This document shows, piece by piece, positions 15,637 to 23,714 of a DNA stretch of 38,499 nucleotides. The DNA lies in NCBI GenBank assembly GCA_040757355.1, contig JBFLWY010000027.1, positions 1-38,499 of the forward strand, read 5' to 3'. Position numbers and translations under genes: made by a program. Every line of letters starts with the position of its first letter. The stretch's first letter is position 1. Below the pieces are notes generated by a model. It had not been told where the DNA came from, did no database searches, and saw nothing but the letters and a program-made list of their open reading frames with translations. The DNA is from DTYU01 sp040757355 (GTDB taxonomy: Bacteria; Bacillota; Desulfotomaculia; Desulfotomaculales; Ammonificaceae).

Positions 15637-18425
15637 TCAATATCCCCCGTTTCCATTGCAACTTGCTCAAACCTCGTGCCGGCCTTTGCCTGCGCCAATT
15701 CCGAGAGGCGCGGCCAGGCAACCACCAGGCGGTTATAAGCCATCGCCTCCGCGGCCCACCCCTTGCGCTCGCAAACGCTGTACAGGCGGTACGCCAGATC
15801 ACGCGCCGACTCTCCTTTCCCGCGGGCCTCACGCAGAATCGCCGCCGCGGCATCCTCTCCCTGCTCGTCCAGCGCCCTTATCAAATGCTGCGCAACCTCC
15901 CAAACGGTAAGACGTTTATCCTTTACCGGGCTCCAGTGCCCGGACAACTCGTTCCTCGCCAGAAGGCGCACCTTCCCGGCACGGGCGGAGAGGATGCCGG
16001 CCTCCACCAGACCGCCGACGGCGGTGTTCTTGGCCTTGGAAAGGGTTTCGGCCACGCCGTAAGGGCCCTCCTGCATACCGAACTGTTCAAACCACGCCAG
16101 CGCCCAGCGCGTGTCGCTGTCGTACTCGCTTTCCTGCTCGGCCAGGTACTCGTCCAAAACATGATTAATAAGGGAAAGGGCCGTGCGTATCGACATGGGA
16201 GTCCCGTCCGCCTCCAACACCCTGCTGTAGCGGGAGAAAACAGCCATCCCCGGCCCGATGGCGGACTGCGCAAGGTCCACCGGGGCGATGCTGCCGCGTT
16301 GTAAGTGATCGAGAGCGGCGGGAAGTTCCCGCCGCAGGGCGGTTAAAAACTCCCGGCGCGTGATAAACGAGGCATCTTGAGGTCTCGGACGGCAGACAAG
16401 GACGATAGAGGAAGCGAGGGCGTTGGTGCCGGTGGCGACTGGTCGATTGTTAAGTTCAGTCCGCATAGGCCAGGTCCCGGTTATTTGAAAGCCCGCATCT
16501 ATCAGACCACTGAGCATGGTCTCCCAGCCGGTGGAGGCCAGAACTGGGCCTTCGCCATCGGGGTCCTCTTCTTGTTCAGCCTGTTTGAAGGCGTAATAGA
16601 TAGTTACCGGATATTCCTGATGTACACAGCCGTGTAAACTAGAAAAGGCCTGCTGCAGTCCATCCCGAAAGTGCGCCTGGGCCGCCTGGCGATCCCCGTT
16701 GAAACGGTACGAGATGGCAACTAATTCTGACTCCTTCGGCGTGAGCAGCGTTCGAAACAGGTCCGGGAAAACGTTAGACAAAGCCCGGCGAAGCCAGATA
16801 TAAAAGAAGTCGGAGAGGTCGGCGTAACCGATATTGTCATAGTATGGCGGGTCTGTAGCAAGAATGGCGCCAGTAAAATCACCTTTTATGTCACGAGCAT
16901 CGTATTGCTTAGCAGAACCGGGTGAAGCAGCGGGCAGCGATTCGAGCACCTTTTCGACCCAGGCAATGCATGACAACCAATTGCCCGTAGAATTACTGAA
17001 AGGGTTGCCCTCGGCGAAGTCCCAGGTCATCGGAATGGCCTGCCGGGCAAACGTATTTCTAATCGTATCCCTTCCTGCATGCCAACTGCATATTGTTGAC
17101 CAATAATCAGCCGCTTTATCCACCGCTAAAGCCAAATATGTCGCAACGGCATCGGCGTAAGCCGTGGCCCCTGCTCCGCCGTTGTTTAAAGGGACGCCAT
17201 CGTCTGCCAACCCTGCGCCGCGTGCATCGGCGAGAACCCGCTCGCGCGCCTTGCCGACAAGGTCGCTGAAGGCGGTCAGCGCCACAAGCTGGCGGGGGGT
17301 GAAAAGGTCGGCAAAGGTCTTTAACCCATAAAGGGGACACCATATTGCACGTTTATCTTCGGATAGCTCTTCATCGGGTCTCCATGTTGGTATTGCCTGA
17401 TAATAAATTTCCTCTTGTTCACGATCACCGTTACAATAGTTCCGACCGTTCTTGCCGTCACAAACGAGAGCTAGTAGCTGGACACCCATACGTTTTAGGC
17501 ACCCTTCTGCCTTGATGTGTTCGTCCGGAGCCGTTTGTCCACAGCAAAGACATTTGAACTTGGCTCCCCTTCCAACCTTTGGGGGTTCCGGCGGCCCGCC
17601 GCTCCCGGACCGTACCTCAAACCGCACCGTCTTGGATCTCTGATCCACCACCGGCTCCACCCAGGCCTCTTTCCCCTTTTTCTTCGACAGCCAGAAGGAG
17701 CGCACCAGCGGCATCTGCGCCCCGCAGGCCGGGTTGGGGCACTTCACCGTGCGCGCCCAGAGCCAGGCGATGACCGTCTCCCCGTTGGGCCCTTTAGGAT
17801 AAAGGTGGCCGATACGCTTTTCGGCCTGCGCGCGCATCCAGCGCCCGTAGTACCGTATATCGGCAGCCAAACCGGCGGCGCCGCGCCACGGCGTACCGGC
17901 GAAGCTCTTGCTCCGGTCTTGCGGGTTCACCGGCGGCAGACCGGCGAAGCGGGGCGGTATTTCGATCAGCGCCTTCGTGATCAGCACGGCCACGGGATTC
18001 AGGTCGCTCGCCAGGGCGGTCAGGCCCAGGCGCTGCGCCTCGAGCGGGATGGAGCCGCCGCCGCAGAAGGGGTCCAGCACGGCAGGCGGGTTTCCGCCCG
18101 TAGCTTTTAGAATCTCCGCCCGGGCTTCATTAAGAACCTTCTCGCTGGTGGTGTTTTCCCATTTAACCAGGTCCTCGATAATCCGGAAAAGACGCCGCCG
18201 TTCCCTCTCCTGGTCTTCGGGGGTGGGAAATTCATCGGGCCGGGTGGAAGGATCGTCAACCAACGACGCGAATAAAACGGCTCTGCAGGCAGCCAGGGGC
18301 CGCCGCGCCCACCAGAGGTGAAGCGTAGAGGGGTGGCCGTGGCGGATTGATTTCTCCCGCGCCGATTCCCTGTTGATCGCTTCCAGCGGCAGGGCCACTT
18401 CGATCAGCTTCTTGCGGTAACTCAT
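15633..18425 (-). CDS. DUF1156 DNA methyltransferase
   Basis: A 930-residue amino-methyltransferase of the DUF1156 type. The signature N-terminus (MSYRKKLIEVALPLEAINRE ... HLWWARRPLAA) is followed by the SAM-binding motif DPFCGGGSIPLEA (118-130) and, near residue 500, the catalytic DPPYYDN. The latter is the DPPY motif of N6-adenine/N4-cytosine methylases. Between them are zinc-ribbon-like pairs (CPNPACG and CLCCG). It starts immediately after the SNF2 gene stop (18426) and overlaps the DUF499 start, so the three are one transcript. It most likely marks self DNA for the helicase/ATPase pair. The modified base and recognition site cannot be told from sequence. Confidence 0.93.
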   Translation of the reverse strand: MSYRKKLIEVALPLEAINRESAREKSIRHGHPSTLHLWWARRPLAACRAVLFASLVDDPSTRPDEFPTPEDQERERRRLFRIIEDLVKWENTTSEKVLNEARAEILKATGGNPPAVLDPFCGGGSIPLEAQRLGLTALASDLNPVAVLITKALIEIPPRFAGLPPVNPQDRSKSFAGTPWRGAAGLAADIRYYGRWMRAQAEKRIGHLYPKGPNGETVIAWLWARTVKCPNPACGAQMPLVRSFWLSKKKGKEAWVEPVVDQRSKTVRFEVRSGSGGPPEPPKVGRGAKFKCLCCGQTAPDEHIKAEGCLKRMGVQLLALVCDGKNGRNYCNGDREQEEIYYQAIPTWRPDEELSEDKRAIWCPLYGLKTFADLFTPRQLVALTAFSDLVGKARERVLADARGAGLADDGVPLNNGGAGATAYADAVATYLALAVDKAADYWSTICSWHAGRDTIRNTFARQAIPMTWDFAEGNPFSNSTGNWLSCIAWVEKVLESLPAASPGSAKQYDARDIKGDFTGAILATDPPYYDNIGYADLSDFFYIWLRRALSNVFPDLFRTLLTPKESELVAISYRFNGDRQAAQAHFRDGLQQAFSSLHGCVHQEYPVTIYYAFKQAEQEEDPDGEGPVLASTGWETMLSGLIDAGFQITGTWPMRTELNNRPVATGTNALASSIVLVCRPRPQDASFITRREFLTALRRELPAALDHLQRGSIAPVDLAQSAIGPGMAVFSRYSRVLEADGTPMSIRTALSLINHVLDEYLAEQESEYDSDTRWALAWFEQFGMQEGPYGVAETLSKAKNTAVGGLVEAGILSARAGKVRLLARNELSGHWSPVKDKRLTVWEVAQHLIRALDEQGEDAAAAILREARGKGESARDLAYRLYSVCERKGWAAEAMAYNRLVVAWPRLSELAQAKAGTRFEQVAMETGDIE

Positions 18426-21400
18426 CTAAATTTGCTCCCCCCGGGACAGAAGTTCGTTTAGGCTGTAGTTCACGCTGGTTACACCGAAGTCCGGCTCCCG
18501 CGCAAACGGCCGCCGGACATAGACCGGCCGCTCAGCCCTTTCCTCGTTGACTGATACCAGCGCGAGAATGAACTGTTCCGGTTTGTTAAGACCGGTGAGT
18601 ATTTCATTCTTGGTCACGGTTACGGAGGTTGCCCCGGCAACACGTCCCTTGACCTCGATGAAAAACAGCTCCCCGCTTGCCGGGTCGCGGGATTCGATGT
18701 CATAGCCGCAGCGCTCGGCGGAAACGTTTCGCGGTTCTCTGCCGCGGGACCGTTCCGCGTGCATCACCGCCTCAACGGCGAGTCGCTCCGCACGCTCCGT
18801 TTCCCGGGCGAAAAGCTGCGGGCCGGCGTCCGCTTGAACGCCGCGTAAGCGGTTCAGCAGCCCTTCCGGCACCACCAGGGCGCCGCCGGTCACCACCGGC
18901 GGTGAAGGAGACAGCCGCCGCTCCTGCTCCAATTCGTTTAACCGTTTCTGCAGGCGGGCGGCCAGCTCGTCCGCACGCTGCCGGGCCTTGGCAGAGTTGA
19001 TCCGCGCGTTGACCCTCCCCGCCTGTTCCTGTGCCTTGAGGTCCTCAGCCCGGTGGTCCCAATAGTTTATTTCTTTTATGAGCCGGTCGCGGACGGCAGC
19101 CAGGGTCTTCGTTACCAGTTCCTCTTTCCGGCGGCGGACCTCCTCATAATGCCGTGGCACAACGTGTTCCACCGCGTAAGACAAGATTTTTTCTTCCAGG
19201 TCACCGCCGAGCCAGGAGCCGCCGAGTACCGGTTCAAGCAAGGCCGCCTCTGCATCCTCAACGGGCCGGTAATCTAAATAAGGGGCATAGCCTGCCTGGC
19301 GGAACCGTCCTTGTGCATCCGCCTCTATGAACTGCATCTGGCGGGAGATAACCCGCCTGTTTCCCCCCGGGTCAAGCCGGGCGTCCTGGATGGAATGTTC
19401 GAGATAAAACAGCATCCGCGGCTCCTCACCGTCATCGTTGGGGTCAATAAGAACGGCGCCCCGTTTCAGCAAGCCGCGGTAGCGTTCCAGGATGAGATCA
19501 ATCGTCGCATCCAAAAGAGGGTGCCCCGGGCAGATAAAGGCCGCCAAAGGTTTCCCGGGTACATTGATCAGTTCCTTTTCAAAACAAACCCGCTCATAGC
19601 GAGGTAGTACCGGGCTGCCGCCGCCGATTACCCGGTCGCGCTGGCGAATCACCGCCGGGACGTGGGTGATTTCATAGCGTTTCGGTTCTCGCTCCCTTAT
19701 CGTCCCCCCTAACAGTTCGAAAGCGGCGATAAAAAAGGAGCGGATGAAGTGCGGTTGCAAGCGCCGTGCTTCCGCCCTTTCCATATCTTCCCGGATGCGT
19801 TGAACGCGGAATGCGTCCATTGTATCCCGGGCCAGAGCGCGCTCTTCTAAGAGCCGGGCCAGATGTTCCCGGTCAAAAGCCTGGTCCACCGCCTGGTTGA
19901 GGCGCGCGCGCACCTCGGGGCGATCCCCGTAACGGATGGCTTCGATAATCAACTCGCGTAACGGCCGTTCGTTGAAGACCTCGCCTAAAACATCGTAAAC
20001 CCGGCCGCCGAGAGCCTCCCGCTCCTGCTCCAGCTTCTCAAACAGCCTTCGGAACACGTCACCCTCGCGGGTCTCGGCAGCCACCAGGTTCCAGAGGTGG
20101 CACACCTCGGTCTGGCCGATGCGGTGAATTCGCCCGAAGCGCTGCTCAAGCCGGTTGGGATTCCAGGGCAGGTCGTAGTTTACCATCAGGTGCGCCCGCT
20201 GCAGGTTGATGCCCTCGCCGGCGGCATCGGTCGCCACCATGATCTGTACACCTTTGTCATGCATAAAGGCCTCCTGTATCTTCCGGCGCTCTTCCCGGTG
20301 TATCCCGCCGTGGATCGCCACCACAGCCTCGGTACGGCCGAGAAGGCTCCCGATCCGGCTTACGAGATAATTCAATGTATCCCTGTGTTCGGTAAAAACA
20401 ACCAGCTTCCGGCGGTGCCCGTGGGCATCAAACATCCGCTCCTCATTTTGCAGCAGGCTGGACAGCTCTTCCCATTTCTTATCCGTGCCGCTGTTCCGAA
20501 GCCGGCGGGCCAGTTCTTCCAGGTTCTTAAGGCTTTCAATCTCCGCCTCTAATTCCGCGATCGTCCGCGCCGCGGTCGCCTGATCAACAAGTTCTTCCTC
20601 TATTTCTTCAACCTCGGCGTTCGGAGCGTCTTCCAGGTCGGCAAGGTCCTCTTCGTCGAGCGGCGGCAAATAGAGCGTTTCGCTTCTCAAGCGCGCTTCC
20701 CGGCCGCGGTTCTCTACCTGTTCTTCCCGGAGTCGTTTCTCCAACCGCTCCCGGCGCCGCTTCAGGGATTTGTAAATCGCCTCCGGTGATGATGCCAGCC
20801 GGCGCTGCAGGATGGTCAGGGCAAACCCGACCGAAGCCTTGCGCTTTCCGTCGCCCTCAGCAGCCAGGCGGTCCGCCCGATCCATCTCTTCGCGCACATA
20901 CTCGGTAACCGCTTGGTAAAGGGCGGCTTCGGGATCAGACAGCCGGTAGGTGACGGTATAGCTGCGCCTCTCGGGGAATAGGGGCTTACCGTCGAATTTA
21001 ACCATTTGCTCCTTGACGAGGCGGCGCATTAGATCCGAAACATCCACCGTATGCACGCCGTCACGGAAGCGCCCCTCGAAGCGGTCGCCATCAAGAAGGG
21101 CCATAAAAAGCTGAAAGTCCTCTTCTTTGCCGTTGTGGGGTGTCGCGGTCAAAAGCAGCAGGTGGCGCGTTATTGTTCCAAGCAGTTGACCGAGGCGGTA
21201 GCGTTTCGTGGCCTTTACCTCGCCGCCGAAAAAGGTGGCGGACATCTTGTGCGCCTCGTCACAGATGATCAGATCCCAGTCGGTCACCCGGAGCTTATCC
21301 TGCAATTCGGGATTACGGCTGAGCTGGTCAAGACGGCAAATCACCCAATCAATCTCCGCAAAGGGATTCCCCGTACGGGCGGTCTCAATCCGCTCACGGG

Positions 21401-21947
21401 TCAGGATTTCAAAGGGCAGGTGAAACCTTTGATCGAGCTCGTCCTGCCACTGCTCGGTGAGGTTCCCCGGCACACATATCAGACACCGGCGCAAATCCCC
21501 GCGCACAAGCAGTTCCTTAATCAGCAACCCGGCCATAATGGTCTTGCCGGCGCCGGGATCGTCAGCCAGCAGGAACCTTAAGGGATGCCGCGGCAGCATG
21601 GAATCATATACGCCCATGATCTGGTGCGGCAGAGGGTCAACAAGCGAAGTGTGAACGGCAAGCAAAGGGTCGAAAAGGTAAGCCAGCCGGATCCGGCGCG
21701 CTTCCGATACCAGGCGGAAAAGCCTCCCGTCGGCATCGAAGCTCCAGGACCGCCCGCGGGTAATGATTTCCAGCGAAGCCTCCCGGTCGCGGTAAACCAA
21801 CTCGTTGTTCACCCGGCCGGCAGCATCTTTATATGTAAGCTCAACGGCCACAGAGCCCAGCCAGCGGACATCAACCACCGTAACGGGCCCATCCGGCAGG
21901 ATACCCTTGACCATCGCACCCCGCGTGAGGTCTTCCAACCGGGCCAT
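18426..21947 (-). CDS. SNF2/RapA-like helicase with C-terminal DUF3883 domain
   Basis: A 1173-residue SF2 translocase. Walker A ADDPGAGKTIMAG (128-140), DEAH box IICDEAHKMSA (about 228-238), LLTATPHNGKEEDFQLF (motif III), then a helicase C domain with VATDAAGEGINLQ and RFGRIHRIGQ (motif VI). A coiled-coil-rich insertion at about 380-480 separates the two lobes. The C-terminus (about 1075-1140: GYDIESRDPASGELFFIEVKGR) is a DUF3883 domain with the Asp ... Glu-x-Lys pattern of PD-(D/E)XK nucleases, so the enzyme may also cut DNA. It is the first gene of the helicase-methylase-ATPase operon. ATG 21947 has GGGGGAG nine bases upstream. Its first 47 codons are duplicated exactly at 33016-33158. Confidence 0.92.
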   Translation of the reverse strand: MARLEDLTRGAMVKGILPDGPVTVVDVRWLGSVAVELTYKDAAGRVNNELVYRDREASLEIITRGRSWSFDADGRLFRLVSEARRIRLAYLFDPLLAVHTSLVDPLPHQIMGVYDSMLPRHPLRFLLADDPGAGKTIMAGLLIKELLVRGDLRRCLICVPGNLTEQWQDELDQRFHLPFEILTRERIETARTGNPFAEIDWVICRLDQLSRNPELQDKLRVTDWDLIICDEAHKMSATFFGGEVKATKRYRLGQLLGTITRHLLLLTATPHNGKEEDFQLFMALLDGDRFEGRFRDGVHTVDVSDLMRRLVKEQMVKFDGKPLFPERRSYTVTYRLSDPEAALYQAVTEYVREEMDRADRLAAEGDGKRKASVGFALTILQRRLASSPEAIYKSLKRRRERLEKRLREEQVENRGREARLRSETLYLPPLDEEDLADLEDAPNAEVEEIEEELVDQATAARTIAELEAEIESLKNLEELARRLRNSGTDKKWEELSSLLQNEERMFDAHGHRRKLVVFTEHRDTLNYLVSRIGSLLGRTEAVVAIHGGIHREERRKIQEAFMHDKGVQIMVATDAAGEGINLQRAHLMVNYDLPWNPNRLEQRFGRIHRIGQTEVCHLWNLVAAETREGDVFRRLFEKLEQEREALGGRVYDVLGEVFNERPLRELIIEAIRYGDRPEVRARLNQAVDQAFDREHLARLLEERALARDTMDAFRVQRIREDMERAEARRLQPHFIRSFFIAAFELLGGTIREREPKRYEITHVPAVIRQRDRVIGGGSPVLPRYERVCFEKELINVPGKPLAAFICPGHPLLDATIDLILERYRGLLKRGAVLIDPNDDGEEPRMLFYLEHSIQDARLDPGGNRRVISRQMQFIEADAQGRFRQAGYAPYLDYRPVEDAEAALLEPVLGGSWLGGDLEEKILSYAVEHVVPRHYEEVRRRKEELVTKTLAAVRDRLIKEINYWDHRAEDLKAQEQAGRVNARINSAKARQRADELAARLQKRLNELEQERRLSPSPPVVTGGALVVPEGLLNRLRGVQADAGPQLFARETERAERLAVEAVMHAERSRGREPRNVSAERCGYDIESRDPASGELFFIEVKGRVAGATSVTVTKNEILTGLNKPEQFILALVSVNEERAERPVYVRRPFAREPDFGVTSVNYSLNELLSRGEQI
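21805..21947 (-). repeat. 143-bp direct repeat, copy 1 (5' end of the SNF2 helicase gene)
   Basis: Identical over its whole length to 33016-33158 (constant offset 11211). Homology continues imperfectly for about 25 bases upstream of the start codon. The two copies bracket the CBASS and BrxD/Lhr blocks. Confidence 0.95.
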
Positions 21948-22105
21948 CTCTTTCTACTCCCCCAAAGCGACACCTAACCCAATGTTATCTGACAACCAAC
22001 TCCTAGATATATTTCTAAATTCGACAAAGGTCTTCTAGATTCCTCCGAAGGTCGGCCCGCTATCGTTTACCTGGTAGCATCTTAGTTTAAATTCCAGGAG
22101 CGAAA

Positions 22106-23206
22106 CTATATATAGAACGCCCGCTCGTAACGTGGTTCACGCCGGAAGTCATAATGATAAAGATACATTCCTGGCCACATTTTCCTGTTTACGGCCCGCC
22201 CCAACTCAACAGCTAAACCGGCAGGCCCCGCATAAAAAAGATGGATTTCATTATAGCGATGTTGCTGATGAAGTCGCTCTACTTTACTCTTAAAGTAGTT
22301 TCTTACTTCAGCCACGTGCTCTTGATAAAGCACCCTATTGATTACAGGTTCCCGTATAGTTATTTCCAAGAAATCACAATCGTTTATGGAAATCACAGCA
22401 CTGACATCCTCGTGGTGGATTACAGCAGAGATTCCCAAAGTGACTACTAACCTTGTAGAATTTCTTGTTTTCAGGGAATGATATATCCCTAATTCCTCAA
22501 CTTTGGTATCAGGTGCATGAAAAACCCACATCCCTGTTTCGCGGTCGTACTGAAAGACTTGTATCGGAACGGTATCAGTGAGCAGGTTTCCCAACTGAAT
22601 CAGAAGAGGTATCTGGGATAACGGAAAAATGTGAAAGAGTACCCCTTCATATGTATGTAGCAATTCCATTGCTTCATTAAACACTTCGATATTCCGTTTC
22701 TTAGCGTCGTCCCAGTTAATCTGTGGAACGTCATCCAAGTTTTCGTGAAAAGAAGCTATTCCCAACACCTTTAAGTCCAATTGGTCGGCCAACAGAACAG
22801 CATCGGTCTTCGGCCCTTTGGTTTTATGCAGGATAGCAATCGAGGTTTGGACTTTACTCAATCTTATAGCAACCCATTCTTCATGCTTCCTTTTCATTTC
22901 TCGGAGCATATCAGCCGTAAACCTATCAGGATCCGTATCTACAATATTGTGATGTACTTTACACAGAAGAATAAGGTTTTCCGCACTGCTAATCTCATCT
23001 TCGGTCATTTTGCTACTTGCTCGTTCCTCTTTACGAGGTCCGCCAGCGGCATGAGGTATGATGTGTGCTTTGTCAGCTACATTAAACGTTTTCCCCGCTT
23101 CTTCAAAAACCAAACGTTGCTTACAGTCCGGATAAGCACAAATCCCTCCCGAGGATACCCAAAGTAAGAGTTCATCTGCTTTTGAAAGTTTTCTAGGTTT
23201 TGCCAT
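22106..23206 (-). CDS. cap5: Cap5: HNH endonuclease-SAVED effector of CBASS
   Basis: The DNA-degrading effector of a type II CBASS. The N-terminal HNH domain has CAYPDC, the AHIIPHAAGGP motif with the metal-binding histidines, and LCKVHHN. After a linker, the SAVED domain that senses the cyclic oligonucleotide ends in HLFYAGPAGLAVELGRAVNR (about residues 320-340) and YHYDFR. I start at ATG 23206 (MAKPRKLSK), with AAGGTG upstream; a GTG at 23215 is in frame. It overlaps the end of cap3 by a few codons. When the signal binds, Cap5 proteins assemble and cut DNA indiscriminately, killing the infected cell (family knowledge). It is the last gene of the operon. Confidence 0.93.
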   Translation of the reverse strand: MAKPRKLSKADELLLWVSSGGICAYPDCKQRLVFEEAGKTFNVADKAHIIPHAAGGPRKEERASSKMTEDEISSAENLILLCKVHHNIVDTDPDRFTADMLREMKRKHEEWVAIRLSKVQTSIAILHKTKGPKTDAVLLADQLDLKVLGIASFHENLDDVPQINWDDAKKRNIEVFNEAMELLHTYEGVLFHIFPLSQIPLLIQLGNLLTDTVPIQVFQYDRETGMWVFHAPDTKVEELGIYHSLKTRNSTRLVVTLGISAVIHHEDVSAVISINDCDFLEITIREPVINRVLYQEHVAEVRNYFKSKVERLHQQHRYNEIHLFYAGPAGLAVELGRAVNRKMWPGMYLYHYDFRREPRYERAFYI

Positions 23207-23714
23207 TACGTTCACCTTCCCTAACTTCTAAAGCTAGCTGCCTAATTTCTAAAGTCTTCTTAAAGCCTTCCCAAGTAAGCAGATCGTCTGTTCCTACAAT
23301 AACAAAGAAAAGGGTTTCGCTATCAAATTGTGCCTCTCGCAAAGTTCTTCTCCAGTCGCAGATATCTTCCGGAGAAGGTAAAGGCATCGGTTCGGGATGT
23401 GTGTGCCATTCACCCAAGTAATTGCAGGTACCGCCGCTTTCCCGCCAACGCCTTGTTACCTCTAACTGGTGCCTCCGTTTATTCCTGACGAAACGGTTTC
23501 TTGTACGCTTATCTTCTTCGCCGGGGGTAGTTACATCGTCGACTACGATGTCTTCACTTTCAAGAATGAACCGTCCTAGTAGAACTCCTCCTGCTTCAGT
23601 CGCATCCGGTAAGAGTTGCCTGAATTGGAATATAACTTGCAGAGCATTGTCACTAATTTTAATGCTTCCTGATTCAGCGCGTTTAAAAATACGTTTGCCT
23701 TTATCGATGACTAT
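23193..23714 (-). CDS. cap3: Cap3: JAB/JAMM deconjugating protease of CBASS, with no standard start codon
   Basis: The JAB metalloprotease of type II CBASS, which removes the CD-NTase from conjugates. The zinc motif is intact: GEWHTHPEPMPLPSPED (E-x-HxH-x10-S-x-x-D pattern), preceded by TEAGGVLLGRF and ISDNALQVIFQFRQ as in other Cap3 proteins. The reading frame is open from just after a TGA at 23715-23717 to TAG at 23193-23195 (up to 173 residues). It contains no ATG, GTG or TTG before residue 100, which is too late because it would delete half the fold. Initiation must therefore use ATA (23714, overlapping the cap2 stop), ATC (23705) or another non-standard codon. An AGGAG lies at the end of cap2. 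A sequencing error or start-codon mutation is the alternative. Confidence 0.85.
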   Translation of the reverse strand: MVIDKGKRIFKRAESGSIKISDNALQVIFQFRQLLPDATEAGGVLLGRFILESEDIVVDDVTTPGEEDKRTRNRFVRNKRRHQLEVTRRWRESGGTCNYLGEWHTHPEPMPLPSPEDICDWRRTLREAQFDSETLFFVIVGTDDLLTWEGFKKTLEIRQLALEVREGERNGKT

